Shown: positions 16,757-25,087 of the stretch, piece by piece
How positions within the stretch are numbered: position 1 is the first letter of the stretch
Layout of the letters: each line of letters opens with the position of its first letter
Assembly (NCBI GenBank): GCA_039029355.1
Contig: JBCCGI010000027.1
Span: 27,254 to 91,253 of the forward strand
Reading direction: 5' to 3'
Source of the DNA: JBCCGI01 sp039029355
GTDB taxonomy: Bacteria; Planctomycetota; UBA1135; GCA-002686595
Length of the DNA stretch: 64,000 nucleotides
Notes under the pieces: model-generated
Databases searched by the model: none
Told to the model about the DNA's origin: nothing
Seen by the model: the letters and a program-made list of their open reading frames with translations, nothing else
Made by a program: the position numbers and the translations under genes

Positions 16757-17983
16757 TCAAGGCCTTTCGGCCCGATGGTCCAGGCAGACCAGCTGCCCGA
16801 GGCTGTTCCTGACGTAGATCAGACCGTCCACCAGCACCGGGCTGGTCCAGTAGACCCCGCCGTCCAGCACCTTGGTCCGCGACAGCTCCGACCAGCCCTC
16901 CGAGCTGGCCTCCGCCACCACGAGCTCGCCCTTGGAGCTGACCAGCACCAGCCGGTCACCGGCGACCAGGAAGGCGCCGTTGCCGAGCCCGCGCTGCTTC
17001 CACTTCTCGTTCCCGTCGGTGTCGATGCACTTGAAGATCGACTCGTCGAAGCCGTAGAGGTGCTCCTCGTACAGCACGCAGCCGCTCATCTTGTTGCGCA
17101 TGACCTTGCTCTCCCACAGGACCTCGACGCCGTCCTCGCCGAGGAGGAGCTGCGCGCAGCCACGGTTCAAGCCCGACGAGATGAACACCCGGTTGCCGTC
17201 GACCACGGGCGTCGCGGCGTTGATGTCGTACATCGTCTTCCACTCGTGGAAGTACAGCTCCTCGCCGCTCGTCAGGTCGATGACGGCCAGGCCCTGGCTG
17301 GCGAACACGGCCATGCAGGTGCGCGGCCCAACCTCCGGGTCGGAGGAGGGCAGCTCGAACAGCGTGGGCGTCGAGTAGGCGTGCCCGTAGTCCTTCGAGG
17401 CCCAACGCACGTCACCGGTGCCCTTGTCGATCGAGATCACGCGGCCGAAGTGCTGCACGACCGAATCGTCGAGCACGAAGGGCGACGCGGCGTAGCCCCA
17501 GGTGGGGTACTCGAGCGAGAGCTCCTCGTGGAAGTTCTTGGTCCAGTAGACCTCGCCGGATTCGGCGCTCATGCAGAAGAAGTTCCCCTCGCGGTTGACC
17601 GCGAAGAGGTGCGTGTCGTCAAGCGACGGCGTCGAGAGCGTCCCGCCGCCGTGCATCTTGTTCCAGATCTCGGCCTCGAAGGCGTGGCTCCAGAGCTCCT
17701 CGCCCGAGCGCGCGTCGAGGCAGAGGATGCGGTCGAGGCCCGCCTCCTCGTCGTAGCCCATCGTGTACAGCCGGCCGCCGCCGACGGTCACCGAGGAATA
17801 GCCGAGGCCGACCTCCTTGCGCCAGAGCGCCTCGGGTTGGCCCTCGGCGAGCCAGCCGGTCTCCGCGGAGATGCCGTTGCGGTCGGGTCCACGCCACCAG
17901 GGCCATGTGCCCAGCTCCTCTTCGGCGAGCGGCAGTGCCAGCGGAAGAAGGACACCGGGGAGAAGAGTGAGGGGAAGTGTCAT
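16757..17983 (-). CDS. Secreted PQQ-repeat propeller protein
   Basis: A 408-residue protein with an N-terminal signal sequence (residues 1-19, rich in Leu and Pro). It opens with the WPWWRGPDRNGIS motif that begins many planctomycete PQQ-propeller proteins, followed by repeated blades such as LYTMGYDEEAGLDRILCLDA, FVLDDSVVQHFGRVISIDKG and YGFDESIFKCIDTDG. It is the third propeller of this type in the window. Role and ligand are unknown. A TAGATT hexamer on the minus strand at 18015-18020 is the only -10-like element upstream. The 91-nt gap to the flavoprotein start shows no strong signal. Confidence 0.8.
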   Translation of the reverse strand: MTLPLTLLPGVLLPLALPLAEEELGTWPWWRGPDRNGISAETGWLAEGQPEALWRKEVGLGYSSVTVGGGRLYTMGYDEEAGLDRILCLDARSGEELWSHAFEAEIWNKMHGGGTLSTPSLDDTHLFAVNREGNFFCMSAESGEVYWTKNFHEELSLEYPTWGYAASPFVLDDSVVQHFGRVISIDKGTGDVRWASKDYGHAYSTPTLFELPSSDPEVGPRTCMAVFASQGLAVIDLTSGEELYFHEWKTMYDINAATPVVDGNRVFISSGLNRGCAQLLLGEDGVEVLWESKVMRNKMSGCVLYEEHLYGFDESIFKCIDTDGNEKWKQRGLGNGAFLVAGDRLVLVSSKGELVVAEASSEGWSELSRTKVLDGGVYWTSPVLVDGLIYVRNSLGQLVCLDHRAERP

Positions 17984-18151
17984 CGCGTTCTGTGGGTCGT
18001 TGGGCGACGCGCTCAATCTAGCGTAAGCCGGCGATTTCGCTGAGTGACGAGTCCGGAGGGTCCGCGGCCGCCCCGAAGCTGTGGACCTGGGCCGAAAAGC
18101 GGCGGGTCGGCTTCGTTTCGCGTCCGGCGGCGTCCGAAAGGGGCAGGTGGA

Positions 18152-18892
18152 ATGTTGGATCGCCTCCCGATTGCGGGTGGGCCTCCTCCCACCCTCCCGT
18201 CGGCGCGCGCCGTTCCGGCCACGGCGACGGACGATCCCGAGCGCCAGCCGGCGTCCGGCGACGACCCGCTGGCCGCGGCCCGCGAGGGCGCCGCCGACCA
18301 GGTGGTGCTCTCGAAGCGCGGCCTGGCCCTGGCGGGCCTGGCCGACGAGTCCGAGCGTCGAGACAGCGGCGAGGCGGCCGACCCGCGCGAGCTGACCGAC
18401 GAGGAGCGCGCCGAGGTCGCCGAGCTGCGCCGCCGCGACCGCGAGGTGCGCCAGCACGAGCAGGCCCACGCCGCCGCCGGCGGCTCGCTCACCGGCGCCC
18501 CGCGGTACACCTACGAGCGCGGTCCCGACGGCGTGCGGTACGCGGTCGGCGGCGAGGTCTCGATCCAGCTGCGCGAAGGGCGCACGCCCGAGGAGACGCT
18601 GCGCATCGCCGAGCAGGCGCGGCGCGCGGCGCTGGCGCCGGCCGAGCCTTCGCCACAGGACCGGCGCGTTGCGAACGAGGCCGACCAGATGGCGCGCCGT
18701 GCGCGCGACGAGATCCGCACCGCCGAGGCCGCGGAGCAGCGGGACACCGGACGCACGAGCGCGCTCGACGCCGACGAGGAGCGCCCCGAGCTGCCGCCGA
18801 TCTTCGGCGCGCGCCGCGCCGCCGAGGCCTATGCGGCGATCGCCGAGAACGGCATCCTCGCGGACATGCAGGAGCTGGCGCTTCTGGGCTGA
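18152..18892 (+). CDS. SprA-related protein with HEQAH motif
   Basis: A 246-residue protein matching the SprA-related putative metallopeptidase family. It has a low-complexity Pro/Ala N-terminus, then ELTDEERAEVAELRRRDREV and EVRQHEQAHAAAGG (residues about 90-104), followed by YTYERGPDGVRYAVGGEVSI and LAPAEPSPQDRRVANEAD. HEQAH fits a zinc-binding HExxH, but no protease activity is established for the family that I know of. No signal peptide is visible. AAAGGGG at 18137-18143 precedes ATG 18152 at suitable spacing. It may be exported by another route, or act on the cytoplasmic side. Confidence 0.72.
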   Translation: MLDRLPIAGGPPPTLPSARAVPATATDDPERQPASGDDPLAAAREGAADQVVLSKRGLALAGLADESERRDSGEAADPRELTDEERAEVAELRRRDREVRQHEQAHAAAGGSLTGAPRYTYERGPDGVRYAVGGEVSIQLREGRTPEETLRIAEQARRAALAPAEPSPQDRRVANEADQMARRARDEIRTAEAAEQRDTGRTSALDADEERPELPPIFGARRAAEAYAAIAENGILADMQELALLG

Positions 18893-18998
18893 GCGCCGAA
18901 CGCGGCGCGAATCGCGGGAAGGATCGGGCGAGGGTGCGCGTCTCAGGCGGAGAGCGGCCCGAGGGGTGGCCGCACCGAGGCCCCCGAAGGAGCCCATC

Positions 18999-19793
18999 AT
19001 GAGAACCATCGCTCTCCTGCTCGCGGCCTGCGCCGCGAGCTGCACGGCTTCGCCCACGCAGGGCACGAACCACGAACGCGCCGACGCGGCAGCGCCGACG
19101 CAGCCCGCCGCTGGGCCGGCGCTGCACAGCCCGCCGTCGGCGGCCGATGCCCTCGATCGCGTGCTCACGCTGCTCCGCGACTCCGAGGACGAACACGCAC
19201 AGCTGGTGATCCGCCGCCTCGCCGCCAAGGCGCTCCCGGCGCCGCCCAACGCCTGGAGCCAGGTCGAGGTCACGGTCGACCTGACGTACCACGCGCCCGA
19301 CGAGGTGGACGCGACGCGCGCCCTGGACGCAGCCGTCGACGCCGCCGAGGCGCAGCCGTGGTGCGTCGATGTGAAGCGGACCGGCACGAGCACCCTCGCC
19401 GAGGGCACCGGCGTCTACACCGACGGACTGACGTTCCGGGTCAGCGGTGATCCGACGCAGCCCGAGGGCACGGCGGGGGAGGTCGAGCTCCTCTGCCGAT
19501 CGCTGGCACAGCGCGACGGTATCGAGCTCGGCTCGATCGACATCCTGCGCTCGACGACGCGACCCGCGGAGCACGTCGAGGACGAGCGCTACCGCGTGCG
19601 CCCGAGCGACCGCCGCCGGCCGCTCCCGTTGGGCGCGGTGCTCGCGTACGCGGATGCGCTCGAGCAGCACGACCGCCGCGGCGTGGTCACGCGCCTCGAG
19701 GCCAAGCCGGTCCGCCGGGCCTCTCCGGCGGGACCGGCGCCCACCGGGTGGACCTTCGATGCCACGCTGACGGTGAGAAGCCGGGTGAACTAG
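18999..19793 (+). CDS. Putative lipoprotein of unknown function
   Basis: A 264-residue protein with an N-terminal hydrophobic segment and Cys-containing lipobox-like sequence (LLAACAASC), then a low-complexity Ala/Pro/Thr stretch. The body is mixed alpha/beta (residues about 50-260) and includes QVEVTVDLTYHAPDEVDATRAL and a charged C-terminal part ending FDATLTVRSRVN. I do not recognise a family. GAAGGAG at 18986-18992 is a good ribosome-binding site 6 nt before ATG 18999. A strong hairpin follows the stop, so it is probably the last gene of its transcript. Confidence 0.6.
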   Translation: MRTIALLLAACAASCTASPTQGTNHERADAAAPTQPAAGPALHSPPSAADALDRVLTLLRDSEDEHAQLVIRRLAAKALPAPPNAWSQVEVTVDLTYHAPDEVDATRALDAAVDAAEAQPWCVDVKRTGTSTLAEGTGVYTDGLTFRVSGDPTQPEGTAGEVELLCRSLAQRDGIELGSIDILRSTTRPAEHVEDERYRVRPSDRRRPLPLGAVLAYADALEQHDRRGVVTRLEAKPVRRASPAGPAPTGWTFDATLTVRSRVN

Positions 19794-19824
19794 GCGATTC
19801 CCCCAAGGACGCTCCCGCAGGCGC

Positions 19825-19854
19825 GGCGCGGCTCCGGACCCCCGGAGCCGCGCC
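19825..19854 (+). terminator. Perfect 13-bp GC hairpin after the lipoprotein gene
   Basis: The arms at 19825-19837 and 19842-19854 pair over 13 bp with no mismatch around a 4-nt loop (ACCC), starting 31 nt after the stop. There is no U-tract, only GTAATGCATAAAA downstream. It is likely a terminator or an mRNA 3' end-stabilising structure. Confidence 0.55.
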
Positions 19855-20013
19855 GTAATGCATAAAAGGGGCGACAAGATGAACCAAAACAGGCGCCATC
19901 CCGGGCGCCCTGGGCGGCGGGCTGCTAACCTGCGCGGTCGACTGCTGGGCCCCCAACGTTCCAACGACCCAGCGCCGCGGGCATCTCCAGCCCGCATCCC
20001 CTCACGTACCCCG

Positions 20014-20028
20014 CTCCTGCTCAGGAGG
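20014..20028 (+). promoter_or_regulatory. Hairpin that would hide the ribosome-binding site of the first lamin-tail gene
   Basis: CTCCT at 20014-20018 can pair with AGGAG at 20023-20027 across the loop GCTC. The AGGAGG is the Shine-Dalgarno of ATG 20040. The paralogue at 21785 has the same arrangement, so the structure is conserved or duplicated. A TAACCT at 19926-19931 is the nearest -10-like hexamer. Confidence 0.5.
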
Positions 20029-20039
20029 GAGACCCCAAG

Positions 20040-21581
20040 ATGTTTGAGACCAAGTTTGGCTCGACGGCGGCCGCGGCCGCGCTTCTCGTCACCGCCGGCG
20101 CCGCGAGCGCCCAGGGTGGCCCCGGTCCGTACACCATCACCGGCACCGGTTGCGCGGGCGAGTCCGGCACCACCGCCGAGATCGCGGGCAACGGCTTCCC
20201 GACCGTCGGGGGCCCCGGCTACACCATCACCGTGAGCGGCGCGGCCGGAGCTCCGGTCCTGCTCGGCGTCGGCGCGACCGAGATCCCGGGCGGCTTCCCG
20301 CTGGACGGCGTGGGCCTCCCCGGCTGCTTCCTGTACACCGTGCCGACCACGTCGCTCGCCGGCGTGACCGACGGCAACGGCGACGCCGTGTTCCCGGCGC
20401 CGGCCCCGACCGTCCCGGGCGCGAACGTGCTGCTGCAGGGCTACGTGGCCGACGCCGGCCCGAGCACCCTCGGCGCGACGACCGAGCTGCTCTCCTACAC
20501 CACGCTCCCGGCCAGCAGCTCGTCCGGCGGCGAGCTCGTCATCACCGAGTTCCTCCGCGACCCGAGCACGATCTTCGACAGCGACGGCGAGTGGCTTGAG
20601 ATCTACAACCCCGGCGTCACGCCGGTCGACATCGAGGGCTACTGGCTCGCCGACGACGACTTCGACCTGCACCAGATCGACGCCGGCGGCGCCGGCGTGC
20701 TCGTCCCCGCGGGCGGCTACGCGGTCCTCGGCGCCAACGCCGATCCGCTCGTCAACGGCGGCATCACGCTGGACTACCAGTGGGCCGGCTACTTCCTGTC
20801 GAACTCGACCTCGGCCTTCGGCGACGAGATCCGCCTGCTCGACCCGGTCGGCTTCGACATCGACCGCATCTCGTACAACAACCCGGACGGCTGGCCGCTG
20901 CTCGGCGGTGCCTCCGCGAGCCTCGACCCGGGCTCGCTCGACGCCGCGTCCAACGACGACCCGGCCAACTGGTGCCTGAACACCACCGACCTGTACGACA
21001 CCACCGCGGGCGTCAACACCGGCACCCCCGGCACGGCCAACCCGGTCTGCGAAGACGACCCGCCGTCCGGCGAGGTGGGCGACATCATCATCACCGAGGT
21101 GATGCAGAACCCCTTCGCGCTGGGTGACGGCGACGGCGAGTACTTCGAGGTCTACAACACGACCGGCAGCGACATCGACATGATGGGCTGGACCGTGTCC
21201 GACCTGGGCTCCGACTCCTTCGTGGTCAGCTCGAGCGTCGTCGTCCCCGCGGGCGGCTACGCCACCTTCTCGAACGGCATGACGCCCGGCTTCACCCCGG
21301 ACTTCGTCTACTCGGGCATGTTCCTGTCGAACAGCGACGACGAGCTGGTCCTCACCGACATGGGCGGCGCCAAGCAGGACGAGATCCTGTGGGACAACGG
21401 CGCGACCTTCCCGGACCCGAACGGCGCCTCGATGAACTTCGACGCCGCCGCGACCCAGGACGCGACCGCCAACAACGACGGCGCCAACTGGTGCGAGGCC
21501 ACGGCGGCCGACGCCGGCTACACCTCCGGCGACCTCGGTAGCCCCGGCGCCGCCAACGAGACCTGCACGGTCGCTCCGTAG
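20040..21581 (+). CDS. Secreted lamin-tail-domain protein (two LTDs)
   Basis: A 513-residue exported protein. The signal peptide (about residues 1-25) ends ASAQ. An N-terminal beta module (about 28-155) contains GCAGESGT, GNGFPTVGG, FPLDGVGLPGC and LLQGYVADAGPST. Two lamin-tail domains follow, each opening with a (V/I)ITE(F/V) strand then GEW/GEY..IYN/VYN. The first is at about 160-335 (VITEFLRDPS) and the second at about 345-510 (IITEVMQNPF). Bacterial LTDs occur on surface proteins and secreted nucleases. No enzyme domain is present, so adhesion or matrix building is the best guess. It is the upstream member of a tandem paralogue pair. Confidence 0.8.
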   Translation: MFETKFGSTAAAAALLVTAGAASAQGGPGPYTITGTGCAGESGTTAEIAGNGFPTVGGPGYTITVSGAAGAPVLLGVGATEIPGGFPLDGVGLPGCFLYTVPTTSLAGVTDGNGDAVFPAPAPTVPGANVLLQGYVADAGPSTLGATTELLSYTTLPASSSSGGELVITEFLRDPSTIFDSDGEWLEIYNPGVTPVDIEGYWLADDDFDLHQIDAGGAGVLVPAGGYAVLGANADPLVNGGITLDYQWAGYFLSNSTSAFGDEIRLLDPVGFDIDRISYNNPDGWPLLGGASASLDPGSLDAASNDDPANWCLNTTDLYDTTAGVNTGTPGTANPVCEDDPPSGEVGDIIITEVMQNPFALGDGDGEYFEVYNTTGSDIDMMGWTVSDLGSDSFVVSSSVVVPAGGYATFSNGMTPGFTPDFVYSGMFLSNSDDELVLTDMGGAKQDEILWDNGATFPDPNGASMNFDAAATQDATANNDGANWCEATAADAGYTSGDLGSPGAANETCTVAP

Positions 21582-21600
21582 CGCCCCTTCCGGATTAGCG

Positions 21601-21641
21601 TTTTTTCAAGGGCGTCCCTCCTGCGCGGAGGGGCGCCCTTG
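21601..21641 (+). terminator. Terminator-like 15-bp hairpin after the first lamin-tail gene
   Basis: The arms at 21607-21621 and 21627-21641 pair over 15 bp with one G-U around TGCGC. The T6 run lies upstream of the stem (21601-21606), not downstream, so this is not a textbook intrinsic terminator. The same GGGCGTCC/GGGCGCCC stem sequence occurs after the downstream paralogue. Confidence 0.6.
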
Positions 21642-21760
21642 CTTCGTTTCCGGGTCGAGCTTGGGACCCCGCTTGCCTAGACTCCGGGTCCCCTCAACCG
21701 ATCGGCTCACAGCCAGAGTCGATCCCGCGGTCGCAGGACGCGCCGCGGTCCATGTTCCTG

Positions 21761-21775
21761 CTCCTACTCAGGAGG
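21761..21775 (+). promoter_or_regulatory. Hairpin that would hide the ribosome-binding site of the second lamin-tail gene
   Basis: CTCCT at 21761-21765 pairs with AGGAG at 21770-21774 across ACTC. AGGAGG is the Shine-Dalgarno of ATG 21785. A TAGACT at 21678-21683 is a possible -10 about 100 nt upstream. Confidence 0.5.
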
Positions 21776-21784
21776 GAGTCCCAC

Positions 21785-23839
21785 ATGTTCGCAGCTAAGT
21801 TCGCGCCGGCGGTCGGCAGTGCCGCGGCGCTTCTCCTCTTGTGCGGCGTCTCGGGTGCGCAGGTGCCCTTCGACATCATCGGCAACGGTTGCACCGGAGA
21901 GTCGGGCACCCAAGCCCAGATCTTCGGCAACGGCTTCCCGTCGGTCGGTGGCGCCGGCTACTCGATCGACATCGCCAGCGCGCCGAGCACGCCCGTGCTG
22001 CTCGGCTTCGGGGTGACCCCGATCGCGCCGGCGTTCCCGCTCGACGGCGTCGGGCTGCCCGGCTGCACGCTCGACGTCCTCATCACCGTCTCGGTCGCCG
22101 GCGTCACCGACGCCACGGGCGTGGCGAGCTTCCCGCTGGCCGCTCCGGTGGCCCCGGGCTCGGTGTTCTTCCTGCAGGGCTACGCGGCCGATGCCGGGCC
22201 GTCGACGTCCGGCGCCACCACCGCGGCGCTGCAGGTCACGACGCTTCCGATGTCGACCGCCGCGGGCGGCGAGATCATCGTGACCGAGTTCCTGCGCGAC
22301 CCCAACGTCATCAACGACAGCGACGGCGAGTGGGTGGAGCTCTACAACACCACCGGCTCGGCGATCGACGTCGAGGGCTGGTTCCTCGGCGACGACGACT
22401 TCGACCTGCACCAGATCGACGCCGGCGGAGCCGGCGTGCTGGTCCCGGCCGGCGGCTATGCGCTCTTCGGCGCCAACGCCGACCCGCTGGTCAACGGCGG
22501 CATCACGCTGGACTACCAGTGGGCCGACTTCTTCCTGTCCAACAGCACCGCCCCCGAGGGCGACGAGATCGTCGTCCGCGACCAGGGCGGCGCGCTGGTC
22601 GACCGCATCGCCTACAACAACCCCGGCGGCTGGCCGCTGGTGGGAGGGCAGTCGGCGAGCCTCGACGCGGGCTCGCTCGACGCCGCGGCGAACGACGACC
22701 CCACCAACTGGTGCGCGAACGCCACCGATCTGTACGACACCACCGCCAGCGCCAACACCGGCACCCCCGGCGGCGCCAACCCGGTCTGCCCGGACACGCC
22801 GCTGGGCGAGCAGGGCGCGGTCATCATCACCGAGGTGATGCAGAACCCCGCGGCGCTCGGCGACAGCGAGGGCGAGTACTTCGAGGTCTACAACACGACC
22901 GTGTCCGACATCGACATGATCGGCTGGACCATCTCCGACCTCGGCGGTGAGTCGCACGTGATCGCGTCGAGCGTCCTCGTGCCCGCGGGCGGCTACGCGA
23001 CGCTCGCGGTCGCCGGCACGCCCGGCTTCACGCCGGACTACGTGTACGGCTCCGACATCGCGCTCTCCAACGGCTCGGACGAGCTGGTGCTGACCGACGC
23101 GACCGGCGCGAAGCAGGACGAGGTCCTGTGGGACGGCGGCCCGCTGTGGCCGGACCCCAACGGTTCGGCGATGAACTTCGACGACGCGGCCTCGAAAGAC
23201 GAGACCACCAACAACGATCCGGGCAACTGGTGCACGGCGACCGTCACCGACGCCGGCTACACCAGCGGCGACGTCGGCAGCCCCGGCGTGGCGAACGAGG
23301 TGTGCGGCAGCGGCCCGGTCGAGATCGGCGACATCATCGTGACCGAGATCCTCCAGAACCCGTCGTCGCTCCCCGATGACGAGGGCGAGTTCTTCGAGGT
23401 CTACAACACCACCGGCGCCGACATCGACATGCTGGGCTGGACCATCGGCGAGAACCTCGCCGGCACCGGCGAGTCGCACGTGATCGCGACCAGCGTCGTC
23501 GTCCCCACGGGCGGCTACGCGACCTTCGCGCGCACGTCGGCTCCGGGCTTCGTTCCGGACTACGTGTACGGTCCCGGTACCGGGTTCCAGCTCAACAACT
23601 CGACCGACGCGGTCTACCTCCGCGACGCCGGCGGCGCGCTGCAGGACTTCGTGCAGTACGACAACGGCGCCACCTTCCCCGACCCGAACGGGAGCTCGAT
23701 GAACTTCGACGACGCGGCCTCGAAGGACGCGACGACGAACAACGACGGCTCCCAATGGTGCGCCGCGACGACCGCCGACATCGGCTTCACGAGCGGCGAC
23801 AACGGCAGCCCGGGCGTGGCGAACGAGACCTGCCTGTAG
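21785..23839 (+). CDS. Secreted lamin-tail-domain protein (three LTDs), paralogue of the upstream gene
   Basis: A 684-residue exported protein with signal peptide (ending VSGAQ, about residue 22). The same N-terminal beta module follows (GCTGESGT, GNGFPSVGG, FPLDGVGLPGC, LQGYAADAGPST), then three lamin-tail domains starting at IIVTEFLRDPN, VIITEVMQNPA and IIVTEILQNPS. The third repeat is absent from the upstream paralogue. I chose ATG 21785 because the AGGAGG at 21770-21775 is correctly placed for it. ATG 21752 would put that site inside the gene and spoil the signal peptide. It is probably a surface or matrix protein with no visible catalytic domain. Confidence 0.8.
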   Translation: MFAAKFAPAVGSAAALLLLCGVSGAQVPFDIIGNGCTGESGTQAQIFGNGFPSVGGAGYSIDIASAPSTPVLLGFGVTPIAPAFPLDGVGLPGCTLDVLITVSVAGVTDATGVASFPLAAPVAPGSVFFLQGYAADAGPSTSGATTAALQVTTLPMSTAAGGEIIVTEFLRDPNVINDSDGEWVELYNTTGSAIDVEGWFLGDDDFDLHQIDAGGAGVLVPAGGYALFGANADPLVNGGITLDYQWADFFLSNSTAPEGDEIVVRDQGGALVDRIAYNNPGGWPLVGGQSASLDAGSLDAAANDDPTNWCANATDLYDTTASANTGTPGGANPVCPDTPLGEQGAVIITEVMQNPAALGDSEGEYFEVYNTTVSDIDMIGWTISDLGGESHVIASSVLVPAGGYATLAVAGTPGFTPDYVYGSDIALSNGSDELVLTDATGAKQDEVLWDGGPLWPDPNGSAMNFDDAASKDETTNNDPGNWCTATVTDAGYTSGDVGSPGVANEVCGSGPVEIGDIIVTEILQNPSSLPDDEGEFFEVYNTTGADIDMLGWTIGENLAGTGESHVIATSVVVPTGGYATFARTSAPGFVPDYVYGPGTGFQLNNSTDAVYLRDAGGALQDFVQYDNGATFPDPNGSSMNFDDAASKDATTNNDGSQWCAATTADIGFTSGDNGSPGVANETCL

Positions 23840-23847
23840 CGCGTCGC

Positions 23848-23867
23848 CGGGCCGCTTCGACGGCCCG
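23848..23867 (+). terminator. First of two tandem hairpins after the second lamin-tail gene
   Basis: A 7-bp stem (CGGGCCG / CGGCCCG) encloses the loop CTTCGA, starting 9 nt after the stop. It is GC-rich with no U-tract. Confidence 0.4.
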
Positions 23868-23895
23868 CGTTGCGCGCGCGTGACCCGCATGACCC

Positions 23896-23925
23896 GGGGC
23901 GTCCTTCCCGCGGGAAGGGCGCCCC
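23896..23925 (+). terminator. Second hairpin after the second lamin-tail gene
   Basis: The arms at 23896-23909 and 23912-23925 pair over 14 bp with one G-U, followed by TCTCCTTGG. The stem sequence closely matches the hairpin after the upstream paralogue, as expected if the whole unit was duplicated. Confidence 0.55.
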
Positions 23926-23930
23926 TCTCC

Positions 23931-23959
23931 TTGGTGCCCCGGGCCCGCCGGTCTACACT
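23931..23959 (+). promoter_or_regulatory. Candidate leaderless promoter of the repeat lipoprotein gene
   Basis: TTGGTG (23931-23936), a 17-nt spacer and TACACT (23954-23959) form a sigma70-like promoter. ATG 23966 lies 6 nt after the -10 box, so the predicted transcript begins at or next to the start codon. No Shine-Dalgarno is present. Confidence 0.55.
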
Positions 23960-23965
23960 TCGGCG

Positions 23966-25087
23966 ATGAAGGCCGGTCTCGCGCCCCTGCTCCTCCTCGG
24001 CGCCGCCCTCGGCGGCTGCCAGGTCCCCGAGGCCAACGTCTACAACCTGCGCGAGGTCCGCGACCCCGACGGCACGGCGAAGCGCGTCGGCGCGCCGATG
24101 CGCGAGCTTGAGTTCCTCCTGCGCAACGCGCTGGGGGAGAGCTTCTCGGGCGACCTGGACCTCGCTACGAAAGAGCCCGGTGCCATCGACGATCCGGATA
24201 CGATCGCGCTCGACAACCTGTGCGCGCTCGCCGACGCCGACGCGGACGACCCGGCGGTGCTCAGCCTGCAGCTCGAGATGATGAGCTGGCTAGCCGTCGA
24301 CGACGGCTACGTGCTCGCGCGCGAGCGGGCCGTGATCGAGCTCGGCCGCCTCGGCGGACGCGTGGGGCTGACCGAGCCCCTGCAGCTCGCCGTCGACGCG
24401 GTGCCGGCGACGGCGGACGACCTGGTCGGCCCGATCACCGACCTGGTGCGCCACACCCGGCCCTTGCTCGAGGGCGGCGATGCCCCGGGCGAGCCGCTGG
24501 CGCAGACCTGTGAGGAGATCGAGGCCCTGCTCCTCGACCGCGACGGCGCCCGCCGAGTCCTGGCGGCCACCGGCGCGCTGCTCGGCCGCGCCGGCTTCGA
24601 CGAGCCCGCGCTCGCGCCGATGCGCACGCTGCACATCTCCGCCGGCCGCCGCGCCGCGGCGCTGGCCCTGGGCGAGGCGCTGCTGGACGAGAGCGAGCTC
24701 GTGCGCGCCGCCGCGATCGAGGCCGGGGCACGGCTTTCCGACAACGGCCTCGCCGGCATGCGCCTCCGCGCGCTGTCCGACCAGAGCGAAATCGTGCTCT
24801 CCAGCGTCCTGCGGGGCATCGGCGAGCGCGGCATCCCGCGGCCCGAAGAGGCCCTGACGCCCGCGGAGGAGTGGGAGTACCGCGCCGCCTGGCTCACCCG
24901 GATCGTGGCGCACACACGAGACCCGCGCAGCCAGGTCGCCCACGCCGCGTGCCGCACGCTGGGAAAGGTTTCCGGGTCCGACCTCCGCACGCTGCGCTGG
25001 GAGGACTGGACCGCCTGGTGGGATGCCGAGGTCCGCGCAAGGACGGGGGCTGCTGCGTCCGATACAGAGGCGTCGAGGCGCCCGTGA
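23966..25087 (+). CDS. Putative lipoprotein with helical HEAT-like repeats
   Basis: A 373-residue protein. The N-terminal signal with lipobox ALGGC places the lipidated Cys near residue 18. The rest is mostly helical and resembles HEAT/armadillo repeats: LVRAAAIEAGARLSDNGLAG and QVAHAACRTLGKVSGSDL near the C-terminus, and VLARERAVIELGRLGG near residue 115. Such solenoids usually bind proteins. No catalytic motif is seen. The stop overlaps the GTG of the flippase-like gene by 4 nt (GTGA), indicating translational coupling and perhaps a joint role at the envelope. Confidence 0.68.
   Translation: MKAGLAPLLLLGAALGGCQVPEANVYNLREVRDPDGTAKRVGAPMRELEFLLRNALGESFSGDLDLATKEPGAIDDPDTIALDNLCALADADADDPAVLSLQLEMMSWLAVDDGYVLARERAVIELGRLGGRVGLTEPLQLAVDAVPATADDLVGPITDLVRHTRPLLEGGDAPGEPLAQTCEEIEALLLDRDGARRVLAATGALLGRAGFDEPALAPMRTLHISAGRRAAALALGEALLDESELVRAAAIEAGARLSDNGLAGMRLRALSDQSEIVLSSVLRGIGERGIPRPEEALTPAEEWEYRAAWLTRIVAHTRDPRSQVAHAACRTLGKVSGSDLRTLRWEDWTAWWDAEVRARTGAAASDTEASRRP

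Noticed and set aside
21601..21606. T6 run after the first lamin-tail gene as a classic U-tract
   Set aside because: No strong stem lies immediately before it. The strong stem lies after it, so the run is not a standard terminator U-tract on either strand.
20652..22428. Direct repeats in the lamin-tail genes as a CRISPR or mobile element
   Set aside because: The repeats are in-frame coding sequence for duplicated domains, with no regular spacers, transposase or terminal inverted repeats.
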